From: Aureimonas phyllosphaerae
Lineage (GTDB): Bacteria > Pseudomonadota > Alphaproteobacteria > Rhizobiales > Rhizobiaceae
Assembly: GCF_900113065.1 (NCBI RefSeq)
Contig: NZ_FOOA01000015.1
Coordinates: 48,295 to 112,294, forward strand
Length of the DNA stretch: 64,000 nt
Direction of reading: 5' to 3'
The notes below the pieces were generated by a model. The model saw only the letters and a list, made by a program, of their open reading frames with translations. It ran no database searches and was not told the origin of the DNA. A program made the translations under genes and the position numbers. How positions within the stretch are numbered: the first letter of the stretch is position 1; each line of letters begins with the position of its first letter. Below are positions 36,253-46,246 of this stretch, piece after piece.

Positions 36253-37133
36253 GCATCGCAGCCACCACCGCCGTCCCGGCGGCCAGCGCCCTGCGCGACA
36301 CGCCGATGCGTCGTTCCTGGCGCAAGCTCGCGGCCAATCGCGGCGCGCTCGTCGGCCTCGTCATCGTCGCCTTCTTCACGCTGGCCGCGATCCTCGCCCC
36401 CCTCCTGCCCCTGCCCGACCCGAACGCGACAAGCTGGAGCGTGATCCGCAAGGCGCCGTCCGCCGCCCATTGGCTTGGCACCGACGAGATCGGCCGGGAC
36501 ATCCTCTCGCGCCTCGTCTGGGGCACGCGGGCCTCCCTGTCCGCCGGCATCGTGTCGGTGCTGATCGCGGTGGCGATCGGCGTGCCGATCGGGCTCCTCT
36601 CCGGCTATTTCGGCGGATGGTTCGACCAGGTCGTCTCGCGGTTGACGGAAGCCTTCCTCGCGATGCCGTTCCTGATCCTCGCCATCGCCCTCGCCGCCTT
36701 CCTCGGCCCCTCGCTCGGCAACGCGATGATCGCGATCGGCCTGTCGGCGATGCCGGTCTTCGTGCGCCTCACGCGCGGGCAGGTCCTGTCGGTGATGACG
36801 GAGGACTATGTCGAGGGCGCCCGCTCGGTCGGCCTGCGTCACCCGCGCATCCTGTGGCGCTACATCTTTCCCAACGTCCTGCCGCCGATCGTGGTGCAGG
36901 CGACGCTGACCATCGCCACCGCCATCATCGCCGAAGCCTCCCTGTCGTTTCTCGGCCTCGGGCAGCAGCCGCCGGCCGCGTCCTGGGGGTCGATGCTGAA
37001 CACCGCCAAGAACTTCCTCGGCCAGGCGCCCTGGATGGCGCTGTCACCGGGCGCCGCGATCTTCACCGTCGTGATCGCCTTCAATCTCCTGGGCGACGGC
37101 CTCGCCGACGCGCTCGACCCCCGCGAATCCTGA
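36249..37133 (+). CDS. Glutathione/peptide-type ABC permease (GsiD-like)
   Basis: This 294-residue permease carries HWLGTDEIGRDILSRLVWGTR (about residues 77-97), the EAA loop DYVEGARSVGLRHPRILWRYIFPN and LGLGQQPPAASWG. GTG at 36249 overlaps the preceding stop; the upstream portion of the open frame lies inside the previous permease gene and is not coding. It lies 14 bases before the gamma-glutamyltransferase gene. Confidence 0.92.
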   Translation: MSIAATTAVPAASALRDTPMRRSWRKLAANRGALVGLVIVAFFTLAAILAPLLPLPDPNATSWSVIRKAPSAAHWLGTDEIGRDILSRLVWGTRASLSAGIVSVLIAVAIGVPIGLLSGYFGGWFDQVVSRLTEAFLAMPFLILAIALAAFLGPSLGNAMIAIGLSAMPVFVRLTRGQVLSVMTEDYVEGARSVGLRHPRILWRYIFPNVLPPIVVQATLTIATAIIAEASLSFLGLGQQPPAASWGSMLNTAKNFLGQAPWMALSPGAAIFTVVIAFNLLGDGLADALDPRES

Positions 37134-37147
37134 TCCGGACACCTCCC

Positions 37148-38953
37148 ATGCTGCCACCCGTCGCCGTTCCCTTCACCACGCGCCCCGAGATCCTCGGCAC
37201 GTTCGGCACCGTCGCCTCCACCCACTGGATCGCGTCCGCGGTCGGCATGAGCATCCTGGAACGGGGCGGCAATGCGTTCGATGCCGCGGTGGCGACGGGC
37301 TTCGCGCTGCAGATCGTCGAGCCGCACCTCAACGGACCGGGCGGCGACCTGCCGGCGATCGTCTACTCGGCGGCCACCGGGCGCACCGAGGTAATCTGCG
37401 GCCAGGGCACGGCGCCCGCCGGCGCGACGCTGGAGCACTACCGCGCGGAAGGGCTGCGGATCATTCCCGGCAACGGTCTGCTTGCCACCGTCATCCCCGG
37501 CGCCTTCGACGCCTGGATGCTGATGCTGCGCGACTACGGCACCATGAGCGTGCGCGAGGTCCTCGAGCCCGCGATCCATTACGCCGAGCACGGCCATCCC
37601 GTCCTCCCGCGGGTGTCCGAGACGATCCGTGGGCTCGCCACCTTCTTCGAGACGGAGTGGCCGACCTCGCATGCGACGTGGCTGCCGGCCGGCGTCGTGC
37701 CGGAAGCCCACACCCTGTTCAGGAACCCGGTGCTCGCCGAAACCTGGCGGCGGATCGTCGCGGAGGCCGAGGCGGCGGGCAGCCGCGAGGCCGGCGTCGA
37801 GGCGGCCCGCAACGCCTTCTATCGCGGCTTCGTGGCCGACGCGATCACGCGCTACCTCGACACGGCCGAGGTCATGGACGGCAGCGGCGCCCGCCATCGC
37901 GGCGTCCTGTCCGCCGACGACCTCGCGGGCTACCAAGCCCATGTGGAAGCGCCGCAGACCTACGAATACGAGGGCTGGACGGTCGCCAAGACCGGGCCCT
38001 GGGGGCAGGGTCCGGTGCTCCTCCAGTCGCTGGCGCTCCTCAAGGGCTTCGACCTCAAGAACCTCGATACCGAAGGCCCGGACTTCGTCCATGTCGTCAC
38101 CGAGGCGATGAAGCTCGCCTATGCCGACCGCGACATCTACTACGGTGACCCGAATTTCGGCGACGTGCCGATCGATCGGCTGCTGTCGGACGCCTACAAC
38201 GACGAGCGCCGCGGGCTGATCCGGATGGATCGCGCCTCGCTCGACCTCGATGCCGGGCGCCTTCCAGGCTTCGAGGACCTGCACGACCGCACGATGGCCA
38301 TGCTGAACGCCGACGGCATGACGGCCGGCACCGTCTACGAGCCGACCATGTCGCACCTGTCGGAGAAGCGCGGCGACACGGTGCATATCGACGTGATCGA
38401 CCGCTGGGGCAACATGGTCTCGGCAACGCCCTCCGGCGGCTGGCTCCAGTCCTCGCCGATCATCCCGGACCTCGGCTTCTGCCTCAACTCGCGCGCCCAG
38501 ATGTTCTGGATGACGCCGGGCCTTCCGACCTCGCTCGCGCCCGGCAAGCGCCCGCGCACGACGCTGACGCCCTCGCTCGCCATCCACGGCGACGGCCGCC
38601 GGCTGGCCTTCGGGACGCCCGGCGGTGACCAGCAGGACCAGTGGCAGCTTTCCTTCTTCCTGCGCTACATCCATCACGGCGGCGACCTGCAGGCGACGAT
38701 CGATCGCCCGCTCTTCCACACGACGCATTTTCCCGGCTCGTTCCATCCGCGAACCCGCTCGCCGGGCAACCTGACGATCGAGCGCTCCTTCGGCGATGCG
38801 ACGCTGGCCGAACTCGAGCGTCGCGGCCACCGCCTCGCCGTGACCGATCCCTGGAGCATCGGCCGCCTGACGGCCGCGCAGCGCGACCCGTCCGGCCTCC
38901 TGCGCGCGGCGGCGACGCCGCGCCTCATGCAGGCCTACGCCGTCGGCCGATAA
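37148..38953 (+). CDS. Gamma-glutamyltransferase family protein, cytoplasmic type
   Basis: This 601-residue Ntn-hydrolase of the gamma-glutamyltranspeptidase family has a normal N-terminal core (ILERGGNAFDAAVATGFALQIVEPHLNGPGGDL). The autocleavage and nucleophile Thr is about residue 411 in GDTVHIDVIDRWGNMVS. The conserved NSRAQMF and KRPRTTLTPS segments follow. There is no signal peptide, unlike the periplasmic E. coli enzyme, so it would act on imported substrates. It lies between the permease and ATPase genes of a glutathione-type importer, which strongly suggests removal of gamma-glutamyl groups from imported glutathione or related compounds. Confidence 0.9.
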   Translation: MLPPVAVPFTTRPEILGTFGTVASTHWIASAVGMSILERGGNAFDAAVATGFALQIVEPHLNGPGGDLPAIVYSAATGRTEVICGQGTAPAGATLEHYRAEGLRIIPGNGLLATVIPGAFDAWMLMLRDYGTMSVREVLEPAIHYAEHGHPVLPRVSETIRGLATFFETEWPTSHATWLPAGVVPEAHTLFRNPVLAETWRRIVAEAEAAGSREAGVEAARNAFYRGFVADAITRYLDTAEVMDGSGARHRGVLSADDLAGYQAHVEAPQTYEYEGWTVAKTGPWGQGPVLLQSLALLKGFDLKNLDTEGPDFVHVVTEAMKLAYADRDIYYGDPNFGDVPIDRLLSDAYNDERRGLIRMDRASLDLDAGRLPGFEDLHDRTMAMLNADGMTAGTVYEPTMSHLSEKRGDTVHIDVIDRWGNMVSATPSGGWLQSSPIIPDLGFCLNSRAQMFWMTPGLPTSLAPGKRPRTTLTPSLAIHGDGRRLAFGTPGGDQQDQWQLSFFLRYIHHGGDLQATIDRPLFHTTHFPGSFHPRTRSPGNLTIERSFGDATLAELERRGHRLAVTDPWSIGRLTAAQRDPSGLLRAAATPRLMQAYAVGR

Positions 38954-38966
38954 GGAGACCCGCGCC

Positions 38967-40778
38967 ATGACCCTTGCCCCGATCCTGTCCGTGCGCGACC
39001 TCACGGTGTCCTTTCCCGTTGCGGGAACCTGGAAACCCGTGGTGCGTGGCGCCTCCTTCGACGTCGCCCCGCGCGAGACGGTGGCGATCGTCGGCGAGTC
39101 GGGATCGGGCAAGTCGGTCACCTCGCTCGCCATCATGCGGCTCCTCGCCAAGGGCGCGAGCCGGATCGAGGGCTCGGTGACGATGGGAGGCCGCGACCTC
39201 CTCGCCATCCCCGAGCGCGCGATGCGAGACGTGCGCGGCAACGAGATCGCGATGATCTTCCAGGAGCCGATGACGAGCCTCAATCCGGTCTACACGATCG
39301 GGCGGCAGATCTCCGAAGTGCTGATGCGCCATCGCGGCATGGGCGCGGCGGCCGCGCGCGCCGAAACGATCCGCACGCTCGAGAAGGTGCGCATTCCCAA
39401 CGCCGCCTCCCGCTTCGGCAGCTACCCGCATGAGTTCTCCGGCGGCATGCGACAGCGCGTGATGATCGCGATGGCGCTCGCCTCGTCGCCCAAGCTCCTG
39501 ATCGCCGACGAGCCGACGACCGCGCTCGACGTCACGATCCAGGGCGAGATTCTCGACCTCATCAAGACGCTGCAGGACGAGGACGGCATGAGCGTCCTCT
39601 TCATCACGCACGACATGGGGGTCGTGGCCGAGATCTCGGACCGGACGCTGGTGATGTTCCGCGGTTCGGTGGTGGAGAGCGGACCGACGGCCGAGATCTT
39701 CTCGAATGCCGCCAAGCCCTACACGCGCTCGCTTCTGGCCAGCGTGCCGCGCCTCGGCTCGATGAACGGCGAGGCGATGCCGCGCCGGTTCCCGACGGTC
39801 GGCATTGAGGATGGGGCGCTCGTCGAAGGCGCGCCGCTCGCGGTGTCGCTCGGGTCGGAGGCGACGCCGATCCTCAGCGTTCGCAACCTGTGCACCCGCT
39901 TTCCCGTGCGCTCGGGCGCGTTCGGGCGCCGCACCGGCTCGGTCCACGCGGTCGAGAACGTGTCCTTCGACCTGCGCGCCGGCGAGACCCTGTCGATCGT
40001 CGGCGAGTCCGGCTGCGGCAAGTCCACCACGGGGCGTTCGGTGATCCGCCTTCTGGAGCCGAGCGACGGGACCATCCAGCTCGACGGCTGGGACGTGCGC
40101 AATCTCGGCCCCGCCGAGCTGCGGCGCATGCGCCAGAGCGCCCAGATGATTTTCCAGGACCCGTTCGCCTCGCTCAACCCGCGCATGAGCGTCGGCGAGA
40201 CGGTGGCCGAGCCCTTCCTTGCCCACGGTCTCGGCACGAGACGCGAGGCGGAGGCCATGGTCGCGGACCTTCTCGGCCGCGTCGGCCTCGGCGAGGAGGC
40301 GGCGGACCGCTTTCCGCACGAGTTCTCCGGGGGACAGCGCCAGCGCATCGCCATCGCGCGTGCCCTGTCTCTGAAGCCGAAGGTGATCGTCGCCGACGAG
40401 GCGGTGTCTGCGCTCGACGTGTCGATCAAGGTCCAGGTCTGTAACCTCCTCCTCGACCTGCAGGAGGAGATGGGCCTCGCCTATCTCTTCATCAGCCACG
40501 ACATGGCGGTGGTGGAGCGCATGAGCCATCGCGTGGCGGTGATGTATCTCGGCGAGATCGTCGAGATCGGGCCGCGCCAGGCCATCTTCGAGAACCCGCA
40601 GCACCCTTACACGAAGAAGCTGATGGCCGCGGTCCCGGTGCCCGATCCGTCGCGACGCCACCTGAAGCGCACGGTCGGCTCGGACGACCTGCGCAGCGCG
40701 GTGCGCCCCTTGAGCTACGTTCCGCCCGAGCGGACCTACACGCAGGTCGGCCCCGGCCATCTCGTGCAGGCCGCCTGA
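38967..40778 (+). CDS. Glutathione/peptide-type ABC transporter fused ATPase (GsiA-like)
   Basis: The 603-residue protein has two complete ATPase domains. Domain 1 (about residues 5-265) has Walker [10 protein letters not shown] and signature FSGGMRQR. Domain 2 (about 290-560) has GESGCGKST and FSGGQRQR; its Walker B reads [12 protein letters not shown], with Ala in place of the usual Pro. A fused two-domain ATPase is characteristic of GsiA. It is 13 bases after the gamma-glutamyltransferase gene. Confidence 0.93.
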   Translation: MTLAPILSVRDLTVSFPVAGTWKPVVRGASFDVAPRETVAIVGESGSGKSVTSLAIMRLLAKGASRIEGSVTMGGRDLLAIPERAMRDVRGNEIAMIFQEPMTSLNPVYTIGRQISEVLMRHRGMGAAAARAETIRTLEKVRIPNAASRFGSYPHEFSGGMRQRVMIAMALASSPKLLIADEPTTALDVTIQGEILDLIKTLQDEDGMSVLFITHDMGVVAEISDRTLVMFRGSVVESGPTAEIFSNAAKPYTRSLLASVPRLGSMNGEAMPRRFPTVGIEDGALVEGAPLAVSLGSEATPILSVRNLCTRFPVRSGAFGRRTGSVHAVENVSFDLRAGETLSIVGESGCGKSTTGRSVIRLLEPSDGTIQLDGWDVRNLGPAELRRMRQSAQMIFQDPFASLNPRMSVGETVAEPFLAHGLGTRREAEAMVADLLGRVGLGEEAADRFPHEFSGGQRQRIAIARALSLKPKVIVADEAVSALDVSIKVQVCNLLLDLQEEMGLAYLFISHDMAVVERMSHRVAVMYLGEIVEIGPRQAIFENPQHPYTKKLMAAVPVPDPSRRHLKRTVGSDDLRSAVRPLSYVPPERTYTQVGPGHLVQAA

Positions 40779-40814
40779 TCCCTCCCCGAACCCCTCCGGC
40801 GATCGTCCCCGCGC

Positions 40815-41573
40815 ATGTCCCTTCTCTGGATTCTCCTCCTGTTCCTGTCGGGCTTTGTCTCGGGTGCGATCAACGCCGTCGCCGGCGGCGGCACGTTCAT
40901 CACGTTCGGCGCGCTCAGCCTCGCCGGCGTGCCGCCGATCGTCGCCAACGCCACGTCCTCGGTGACGCAGTTTCCGGGCTACGTCACCTCGACACTCGCC
41001 TATCGCGCCGACATTGCGCGCTTCTGGCGCGGCGCACTGCTGCTGGCGCTCTTGTCGGCGCTCGGCGCCCTGGCCGGCGCGGCGATCCTTCTCGTCCTCG
41101 ACAACGACGAGTTCCGCCTCACCGTGCCGTGGCTGCTGCTCGGGGCGACGGCGCTCTTCGCCGCCGGCCCGTGGCTGAAGCCCAAGCCGCGCGAAGCCGG
41201 AGCGTCGGCGCGCGTCGGCACCCTACCCGGCAGCATAGTCCAGTTCCTGACCGCCCTATACGGCGGCTTCTTCGGCGCGGGGATGGGCGTGATGATGCTG
41301 GCGACGCTCGGCCTCACCCAACCTGCCGACTACCACCGCCTCAACGCCCTGAAGAACCTCCTGTCGATCGTCATCGCGCTCGTCGCCATCGCGGTGTTCG
41401 TGAGCGGCGGGCTGATCAGCTGGCCCCACGCGGCGGCCATGGTGCCGGGCGTGGCGCTCGGCGGCTACGCCGGCGTCTGGGCAGCGAAGCGGCTGCCGCA
41501 ATCGATCCTGCGCGGGATCGTGATCCTGATCGGCCTGTCGCTCTCCGTCTACTACTTCGCGGCAGCGGACTGA
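40815..41573 (+). CDS. TSUP family (TauE/SafE-like) sulfite/organosulfur exporter
   Basis: This 252-residue protein has 7-8 membrane helices and the duplicated TSUP pattern (GAINAVAGGGTFITFGAL near the N-terminus, GGFFGAGMGVMMLATLGL in the middle). TSUP proteins move sulfite, sulfoacetate or other small anions. It is only 36 bases after the GsiA-like gene, so it is likely in the same operon. Export of sulfur left over from glutathione breakdown is an inference. Confidence 0.87.
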   Translation: MSLLWILLLFLSGFVSGAINAVAGGGTFITFGALSLAGVPPIVANATSSVTQFPGYVTSTLAYRADIARFWRGALLLALLSALGALAGAAILLVLDNDEFRLTVPWLLLGATALFAAGPWLKPKPREAGASARVGTLPGSIVQFLTALYGGFFGAGMGVMMLATLGLTQPADYHRLNALKNLLSIVIALVAIAVFVSGGLISWPHAAAMVPGVALGGYAGVWAAKRLPQSILRGIVILIGLSLSVYYFAAAD

Positions 41574-41604
41574 GCGCACCGGGCTCCGCTTCGACCTTCG
41601 CAGC

Positions 41605-42366
41605 CTATAGCAGCCGGTAGTGCGCGGCCCGCGCGATCATCTGCGCCCGGTTACGCGCACCGAGCTTCCGGGCGGCGGCGTTCAGATGCATCGTGACGGT
41701 CGGCACCGAGCGCGACAGGCGACCGGAAATGTCCTTCGCCGACAGGCCCTCGGCAGAAAAGCGCAGGCATTCGCGCTCGCGCGGTGTCAGGTGCACCGCG
41801 CGCGAGCGGCGCTCCGCCTCGCCGAACAGCGGCTCCACCGCGGCATGGACCGCGTGGGCGAGGAGCGTGAAGTCACCAAGCAACTCGGCGCCCTCGCGGT
41901 GGAAATCGTCCTCGGCCCCATAGCGGATGCCGGTCACCGTCGCGCAGTCGCCCGACCGCCCATGGATCGGCACCGTCATGCCGCAGGTGATCGCCATGTC
42001 GTGGACATAGGTGACGACCGGTTCGTGCCGCTCGTCGAGCGCCCGGTTGAGCACCGTCTGCCCGTTCCGGCGGTAGCTCCAGACGAACGGGCGCGGGCTG
42101 TTCAGCGCCAGATGCTGCACCGGATCGATCTGGTAGAAACCGCTCGACGACCAGAGGTCGACCATGTCGTCCGGCACCTCGCGCATCCCGAAGAACGACG
42201 GCGTGATGAGTTCGCCCTCGTGCGTGTAGGCGACCGGCGCGTAGTCGTAGATCAGGGCGCCGAGCCCGAGCGCCGCCATCGCCGCATGGGCGATGTCGAG
42301 GCGGGCGCCGATCGTCGGCGCCTCCTCCAGCGCCGCCTCGAGTTCCAAAGCATTCCAGGCCGTCAC
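41605..42366 (-). CDS. LuxR solo regulator of the plant-responsive (OryR/PipR) type
   Basis: This 253-residue LuxR protein has an autoinducer-binding domain (about residues 15-170) and a C-terminal LuxR HTH (HLTPRERECLRFSAEGLSAKDIS). By alignment to TraR, Asp70, Pro71 and Trp85 are kept (Asp81, Pro82, Trp96). Trp57 is replaced by Met68 and Tyr61 by Trp72, the diagnostic substitutions of LuxR solos that answer plant compounds instead of acyl-homoserine lactones. No luxI-type synthase occurs in the window. It is divergent from a proline-iminopeptidase-like gene with a perfect 20-bp dyad between them, as in the oryR/pipR loci. Confidence 0.92.
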   Translation of the reverse strand: MTAWNALELEAALEEAPTIGARLDIAHAAMAALGLGALIYDYAPVAYTHEGELITPSFFGMREVPDDMVDLWSSSGFYQIDPVQHLALNSPRPFVWSYRRNGQTVLNRALDERHEPVVTYVHDMAITCGMTVPIHGRSGDCATVTGIRYGAEDDFHREGAELLGDFTLLAHAVHAAVEPLFGEAERRSRAVHLTPRERECLRFSAEGLSAKDISGRLSRSVPTVTMHLNAAARKLGARNRAQMIARAAHYRLL

Positions 42367-42382
42367 GGGCGCATCCCGCTGC

Positions 42383-42402
42383 TGAACATTGAGGCATGTT
42401 CA
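42383..42402. promoter_or_regulatory. Lux-box-like 20-bp dyad
   Basis: The perfect inverted repeat TGAACAT-N6-ATGTTCA has the 20-bp length of a lux box. It lies 17 bp before the luxR start and about 120 bp before the iminopeptidase start. It is the natural candidate site for the LuxR solo. Confidence 0.7.
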
Positions 42403-42522
42403 CATCTTGTGCGGCGCCGGGCAAGCGGGCACGCTGCCATCCTGTTAGTTTTGATAGCTTTCGCAGGGCGCGAACCCCGGCCTAGTCTCGGCGCGAAGCA
42501 ACCAACAGAGTGACGGGCGGCC

Positions 42523-43443
42523 ATGTGGCGCGAGATCGAACCGGACCAAGTCCAGCGTGTCGAGGTCGAGGGCGGCAGCGTCGTCACCTATTCGTTCGGC
42601 GAGGGCGACGAGACGATCCTCCTCCTCAACGGAGGGCCCGGCCTGCCCTGCGACTACCTGCGCGACTCCCATTCCTGCCTCGTCGACCACGGCTATCGCG
42701 TGGTCGCCTTCGACCAGCTCGGCACCGGGCGCTCGGACCGGCCGACCGATCCCGCGTTGTGGACGATCACGCGCTATGTCGGCGAGGTGGAGGCCGTGCG
42801 CCAAGCCCTCGATCTCGGCCCCGTCCACCTCGTCGGCCAGTCCTGGGGTGGCTGGCTTTCGGTCGAATACGCGCTGACCCATCCGCGGGCGCTGCGCACG
42901 CTGGTGCTCGAGAACACGGCGGCCGACATTCCCCATCTCGTCGCCGAACTCGGCCGCCTGCGCGAGGCGCTCGGCTCCGAGACGGTCGCCATGATGCAGC
43001 GCCATGAGGCGGAGGGGACGCTCGACCATCCCGAATACCAGGCGGCGATCACGGTCCTGAACTACCGGCATGTCTGCCGCCTCGCCGAATGGCCGGCCCC
43101 GGTGCGCCGCTCGCTGGGCGACTGGAACATGGGTCCCTACGAGACGATCCAGGGGCCGAACGAGTTCACCTATACCGGCAACCTGAAGGACTGGAACCGC
43201 ATTCCCGACATGCATCGGATCACGGTGCCCACGCTGATCACGGTCGGCCAGCACGACGAACTGACGCCGGCCTGCGCCATGCGCATGAAGCTCGCCCTGC
43301 CCGACGCCGAGCTCCGCGTCTTCCCCAATTCCAGCCACATGCCCTTCTTCGAGGAGCCGGCCGCGTTCTTCCCCGTGCTGGTCGACTTCCTCGCCCGTCG
43401 CGGCGGGCGAAGCCGAGCCGCCGACCTTGCGGGAGCCGCCTGA
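42523..43443 (+). CDS. pip: Proline iminopeptidase-family alpha/beta hydrolase
   Basis: This 306-residue alpha/beta hydrolase has an HGGPG-like oxyanion segment (LNGGPGLPCDYL). The catalytic Ser is in VGQSWGGW (about residue 109), the Asp in GQHDELTP and the His in NSSHMPFFEEP. It matches the proline iminopeptidase family (S33), which removes N-terminal proline from short peptides or cleaves amides. It heads an operon with a full peptide ABC transporter 9 bases downstream. The LuxR solo and dyad upstream are the likely control. Confidence 0.9.
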   Translation: MWREIEPDQVQRVEVEGGSVVTYSFGEGDETILLLNGGPGLPCDYLRDSHSCLVDHGYRVVAFDQLGTGRSDRPTDPALWTITRYVGEVEAVRQALDLGPVHLVGQSWGGWLSVEYALTHPRALRTLVLENTAADIPHLVAELGRLREALGSETVAMMQRHEAEGTLDHPEYQAAITVLNYRHVCRLAEWPAPVRRSLGDWNMGPYETIQGPNEFTYTGNLKDWNRIPDMHRITVPTLITVGQHDELTPACAMRMKLALPDAELRVFPNSSHMPFFEEPAAFFPVLVDFLARRGGRSRAADLAGAA

Positions 43444-43452
43444 GCCCGCCCG

Positions 43453-44391
43453 ATGCATCGCTATCGCTTCGTCCTGTCGCGCCCCTTCCAGTTGATCCCG
43501 GTCCTGATCGGCATCAGCCTCGTCACCTTCGTGCTCGTCCGCTCGATCCCCGGCGACCCGGCGCGGCTGATCCTTGGCACGCGCGCGACGCCGCAGGCGC
43601 TGGAGCGCGTGCGCGCGCAGTTCGGCCTGGATGAGCCGCTCTGGCTTCAGTACCTCTATTTCCTGCGCAATCTCGGGCACGGCGAGATGGGCCGCTCGAT
43701 CCTCTACAAGGTCGACGTCCTCGGCCTGATCCTCCAGCGCATCGAGCCGACGCTGGTGCTGGTGGCGGGATCGGTCGTGCTGTCGCTCCTCATCTGCGTG
43801 CCGCTCGCCACGATCGCCGCGCGGCGGCAGGGCTCGGCCACCGACAGCAGCGTGCGGCTCGCCTCGACGCTCGGCCTCGGCCTGCCGAACTTCTGGCTGG
43901 CGATCATGCTGATCATCCTCTTCTCGGTGACGCTCGGCTGGTTTCCGGTCTCGGGCTACGGCGACACGATCGCAGAGAAGCTGCACCACATGGCCTTGCC
44001 CTGGCTCACCGTCGCGCTCTCGCTGTCGGCCGTCCTCACGCGGCAGCTGCGCGCCTCGCTGATCGCCGAGATGCGGTCCGACGTCGCGCTCGCGGCCCGC
44101 GCGCGTGGCCTGCCCGAGGCCGTGATCTTCCGGCGCCACGTCCTGCCCAACTCGATCCTTCCGACGCTCAACCTCCTGGCGGTCAACATCGGCTGGCTGA
44201 TCGGGGGCACCGTCGTGGTGGAGCAGGTCTTTGCCATCCCCGGCATGGGTCAGCTCCTGGTCCGGGCAATCTTCTCGCGCGACTACATGGTGGTGCAGGG
44301 CGTTGCGATGGTCTTCGCGCTGGCCACCGTCCTCGTGAACTTCCTCGCCGACGTCCTGACCGTCACGGCCGACCCCCGGGTGCGCCTGTGA
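43453..44391 (+). CDS. Peptide-type ABC transporter permease (DppB family), system 2
   Basis: This 312-residue permease has the typical SIPGDPARLILGTRATPQALERVR loop and the EAA loop SDVALAARARGLPEAVIFRRHVLPN. It starts 9 bases after pip and overlaps the next permease (GTGA). Confidence 0.92.
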   Translation: MHRYRFVLSRPFQLIPVLIGISLVTFVLVRSIPGDPARLILGTRATPQALERVRAQFGLDEPLWLQYLYFLRNLGHGEMGRSILYKVDVLGLILQRIEPTLVLVAGSVVLSLLICVPLATIAARRQGSATDSSVRLASTLGLGLPNFWLAIMLIILFSVTLGWFPVSGYGDTIAEKLHHMALPWLTVALSLSAVLTRQLRASLIAEMRSDVALAARARGLPEAVIFRRHVLPNSILPTLNLLAVNIGWLIGGTVVVEQVFAIPGMGQLLVRAIFSRDYMVVQGVAMVFALATVLVNFLADVLTVTADPRVRL

Positions 44392-45248
44392 GCGTCGTCC
44401 CCGTCCCGGCCCCCTTGCTCGTTCCCGCCCGGCCGCGCCGCGGCGCAGGGACGCCGCTGCCGCTCGTCGCGGGCCTCGCGCTGCTCGCGGGCTTTCTTCT
44501 TCTCGCGCTCCTCGCCCCGCTCGTCGCGCCCTACGACCCGATCTTCCAGGATGCCGCCGCGCGTCTTGCCCCGCCTTCGCTCGCCCATCCCTTCGGCACC
44601 GACAACTATGGGCGCGACATCCTCTCGCGCATCATCTGGGGCACGCGGATCGACCTGCAGCTCGCCGTCTTCGGCGTGGTCTTCCCGTTCCTGATCGGCA
44701 CGGTGGTCGGCACCGTGTCCGGCTATTTCGGCGGGCTCGTCGACGGCATCTTCATGCGCGTCGTCGACGTCGTCCTCGCCTTTCCGTTCCTCGTCCTGAT
44801 GCTGTCCGTGATCACCATTCTCGGACCCGGCCTCCAGAGCTTCTTCATCGCGATGGCGCTGGTCGGCTGGGTGTCCTACGCGCGGCTCGTGCGGGCGCAG
44901 ATCCTCGTCCTGAAGGGCAGCGACTTCGCGCTCGCCGCCCGCTCGCTCGGCTTCGGCCATGCGCGCATCATGTTCCGCCACCTCCTGCCCAATGCGCTGA
45001 CCGCGTCGGTGGTCTTCGCCATGTCGGACTGCGTGCTCGTCCTCCTGTCGGGCGCGGCGATCAGCTATCTCGGCCTCGGGGTGCAGCCGCCCGCCGCCGA
45101 ATGGGGAATCATGGTGGCCGAGGGGCAGGCCTTTCTCGCGCGCGCCTGGTGGATCTCCGCCTTCCCGGGCCTTGCGATCGTGCTCCTCGCCTTCAGCTTC
45201 AGCCTCGTCGCCGACGGGCTCGGCGACGTCCTCGGGCGGCGCGCATGA
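44388..45248 (+). CDS. Peptide-type ABC transporter permease (DppC family), system 2
   Basis: This 286-residue permease has HPFGTDNYGRDILSRIIWGTR (about residues 65-85), the EAA loop DFALAARSLGFGHARIMFRHLLPN and LGLGVQPPAAEWG. GTG start; it overlaps genes on both sides by 4 bases. Confidence 0.93.
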   Translation: MSVVPVPAPLLVPARPRRGAGTPLPLVAGLALLAGFLLLALLAPLVAPYDPIFQDAAARLAPPSLAHPFGTDNYGRDILSRIIWGTRIDLQLAVFGVVFPFLIGTVVGTVSGYFGGLVDGIFMRVVDVVLAFPFLVLMLSVITILGPGLQSFFIAMALVGWVSYARLVRAQILVLKGSDFALAARSLGFGHARIMFRHLLPNALTASVVFAMSDCVLVLLSGAAISYLGLGVQPPAAEWGIMVAEGQAFLARAWWISAFPGLAIVLLAFSFSLVADGLGDVLGRRA

Positions 45249-46246
45249 GCGGGGCGGGTTCGCATGCGCTGGAGGTCGAAGGCCTCACCGTCACCGCGTC
45301 CGGCCCGTTCGGCGAGCGCCGGATCGTCGACGACCTCTCCTTCCAGCTGGAGCGCGGCGAGATCCTCGGGCTCGTCGGCGAGAGCGGCTCGGGCAAGACG
45401 GTCGCCTGCCGCGCCCTGATGCGGCTCCTGCCGCCGGCGCTCGCCGTGTCGGCCGACGCGATCCGCCTGAAGGGCCGCGAGGTCGCCGGGCTGTCCGATG
45501 CGCAATTCGCGCCGCTGCGAGGTCGCGAGATCGGCATGGTCTTCCAGAACCCCGCGAGCCACCTCGATCCGGTGATGCGCATCGGCGAGCAGATCGCCGA
45601 GACCGTGCGCCTGACACGCGGCCTCGGGCGGCGCGAGGCCCGCGCGGAAAGCGTCGAGCTTCTCCGGCAGGTGGGCATCCCCGATCCCGAGCGGCGCGCA
45701 GAGGCCTACCCGCACGAGTTTTCCGGCGGCATGCGCCAGCGCGCGATGATCGCCGTCGCCCTCGCCTCCGATCCCGACATCCTCATCGCCGACGAGCCGA
45801 CCACGGCGCTCGACGTGACGGTCCAAGCGCAGATCCTGCGCCTCCTCCTCGACCTTCGCGACCGGCGCGGCCTGTCGATCGTCTTCATCACCCACGACCT
45901 CGGCGTCGTGTCGCAGCTCTGCGACCGGATCGCGGTGCTCTATGCCGGCCGCCTCTGCGAGATCGGGCCGAAGCGCGACGTGCTGATGCAGCCGCGCCAT
46001 CCCTACACGGCCGGCCTCGTCGCATGCCAGCCGGCCCGGAGCACCGGGGCGAGGCGCCTTCGCACCATCGAAGGTCAGCCGCCGGGCGCCGGCGAGATGC
46101 CGTCCGGATGCCGGTTCCATCCCCGCTGCCCCCGCTCGGGCGAGGTCTGTCGTACCCGCCAGCCGCCGCTCGTCGCCATGGATACGGAGCGACGCGCGGC
46201 GTGCCACCATCCGCTCGGGCACGGCATACTGGAGGGCGCGGCATGA
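45245..46246 (+). CDS. Peptide-type ABC transporter ATP-binding protein (DppD family), system 2
   Basis: This 333-residue ATPase has Walker [10 protein letters not shown], signature FSGGMRQR and Walker [12 protein letters not shown]. The C-terminal oligo_HPY region has the cysteine motif [15 protein letters not shown], which the ATPases of system 1 lack. The ATG at 45245 overlaps the permease stop. Confidence 0.93.
   Translation: MSGAGSHALEVEGLTVTASGPFGERRIVDDLSFQLERGEILGLVGESGSGKTVACRALMRLLPPALAVSADAIRLKGREVAGLSDAQFAPLRGREIGMVFQNPASHLDPVMRIGEQIAETVRLTRGLGRREARAESVELLRQVGIPDPERRAEAYPHEFSGGMRQRAMIAVALASDPDILIADEPTTALDVTVQAQILRLLLDLRDRRGLSIVFITHDLGVVSQLCDRIAVLYAGRLCEIGPKRDVLMQPRHPYTAGLVACQPARSTGARRLRTIEGQPPGAGEMPSGCRFHPRCPRSGEVCRTRQPPLVAMDTERRAACHHPLGHGILEGAA

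Noticed and set aside
41605..42523. Classical AHL quorum-sensing pair
   Set aside because: No LuxI-type synthase in the window, and the ligand-pocket Trp57 and Tyr61 equivalents are replaced.
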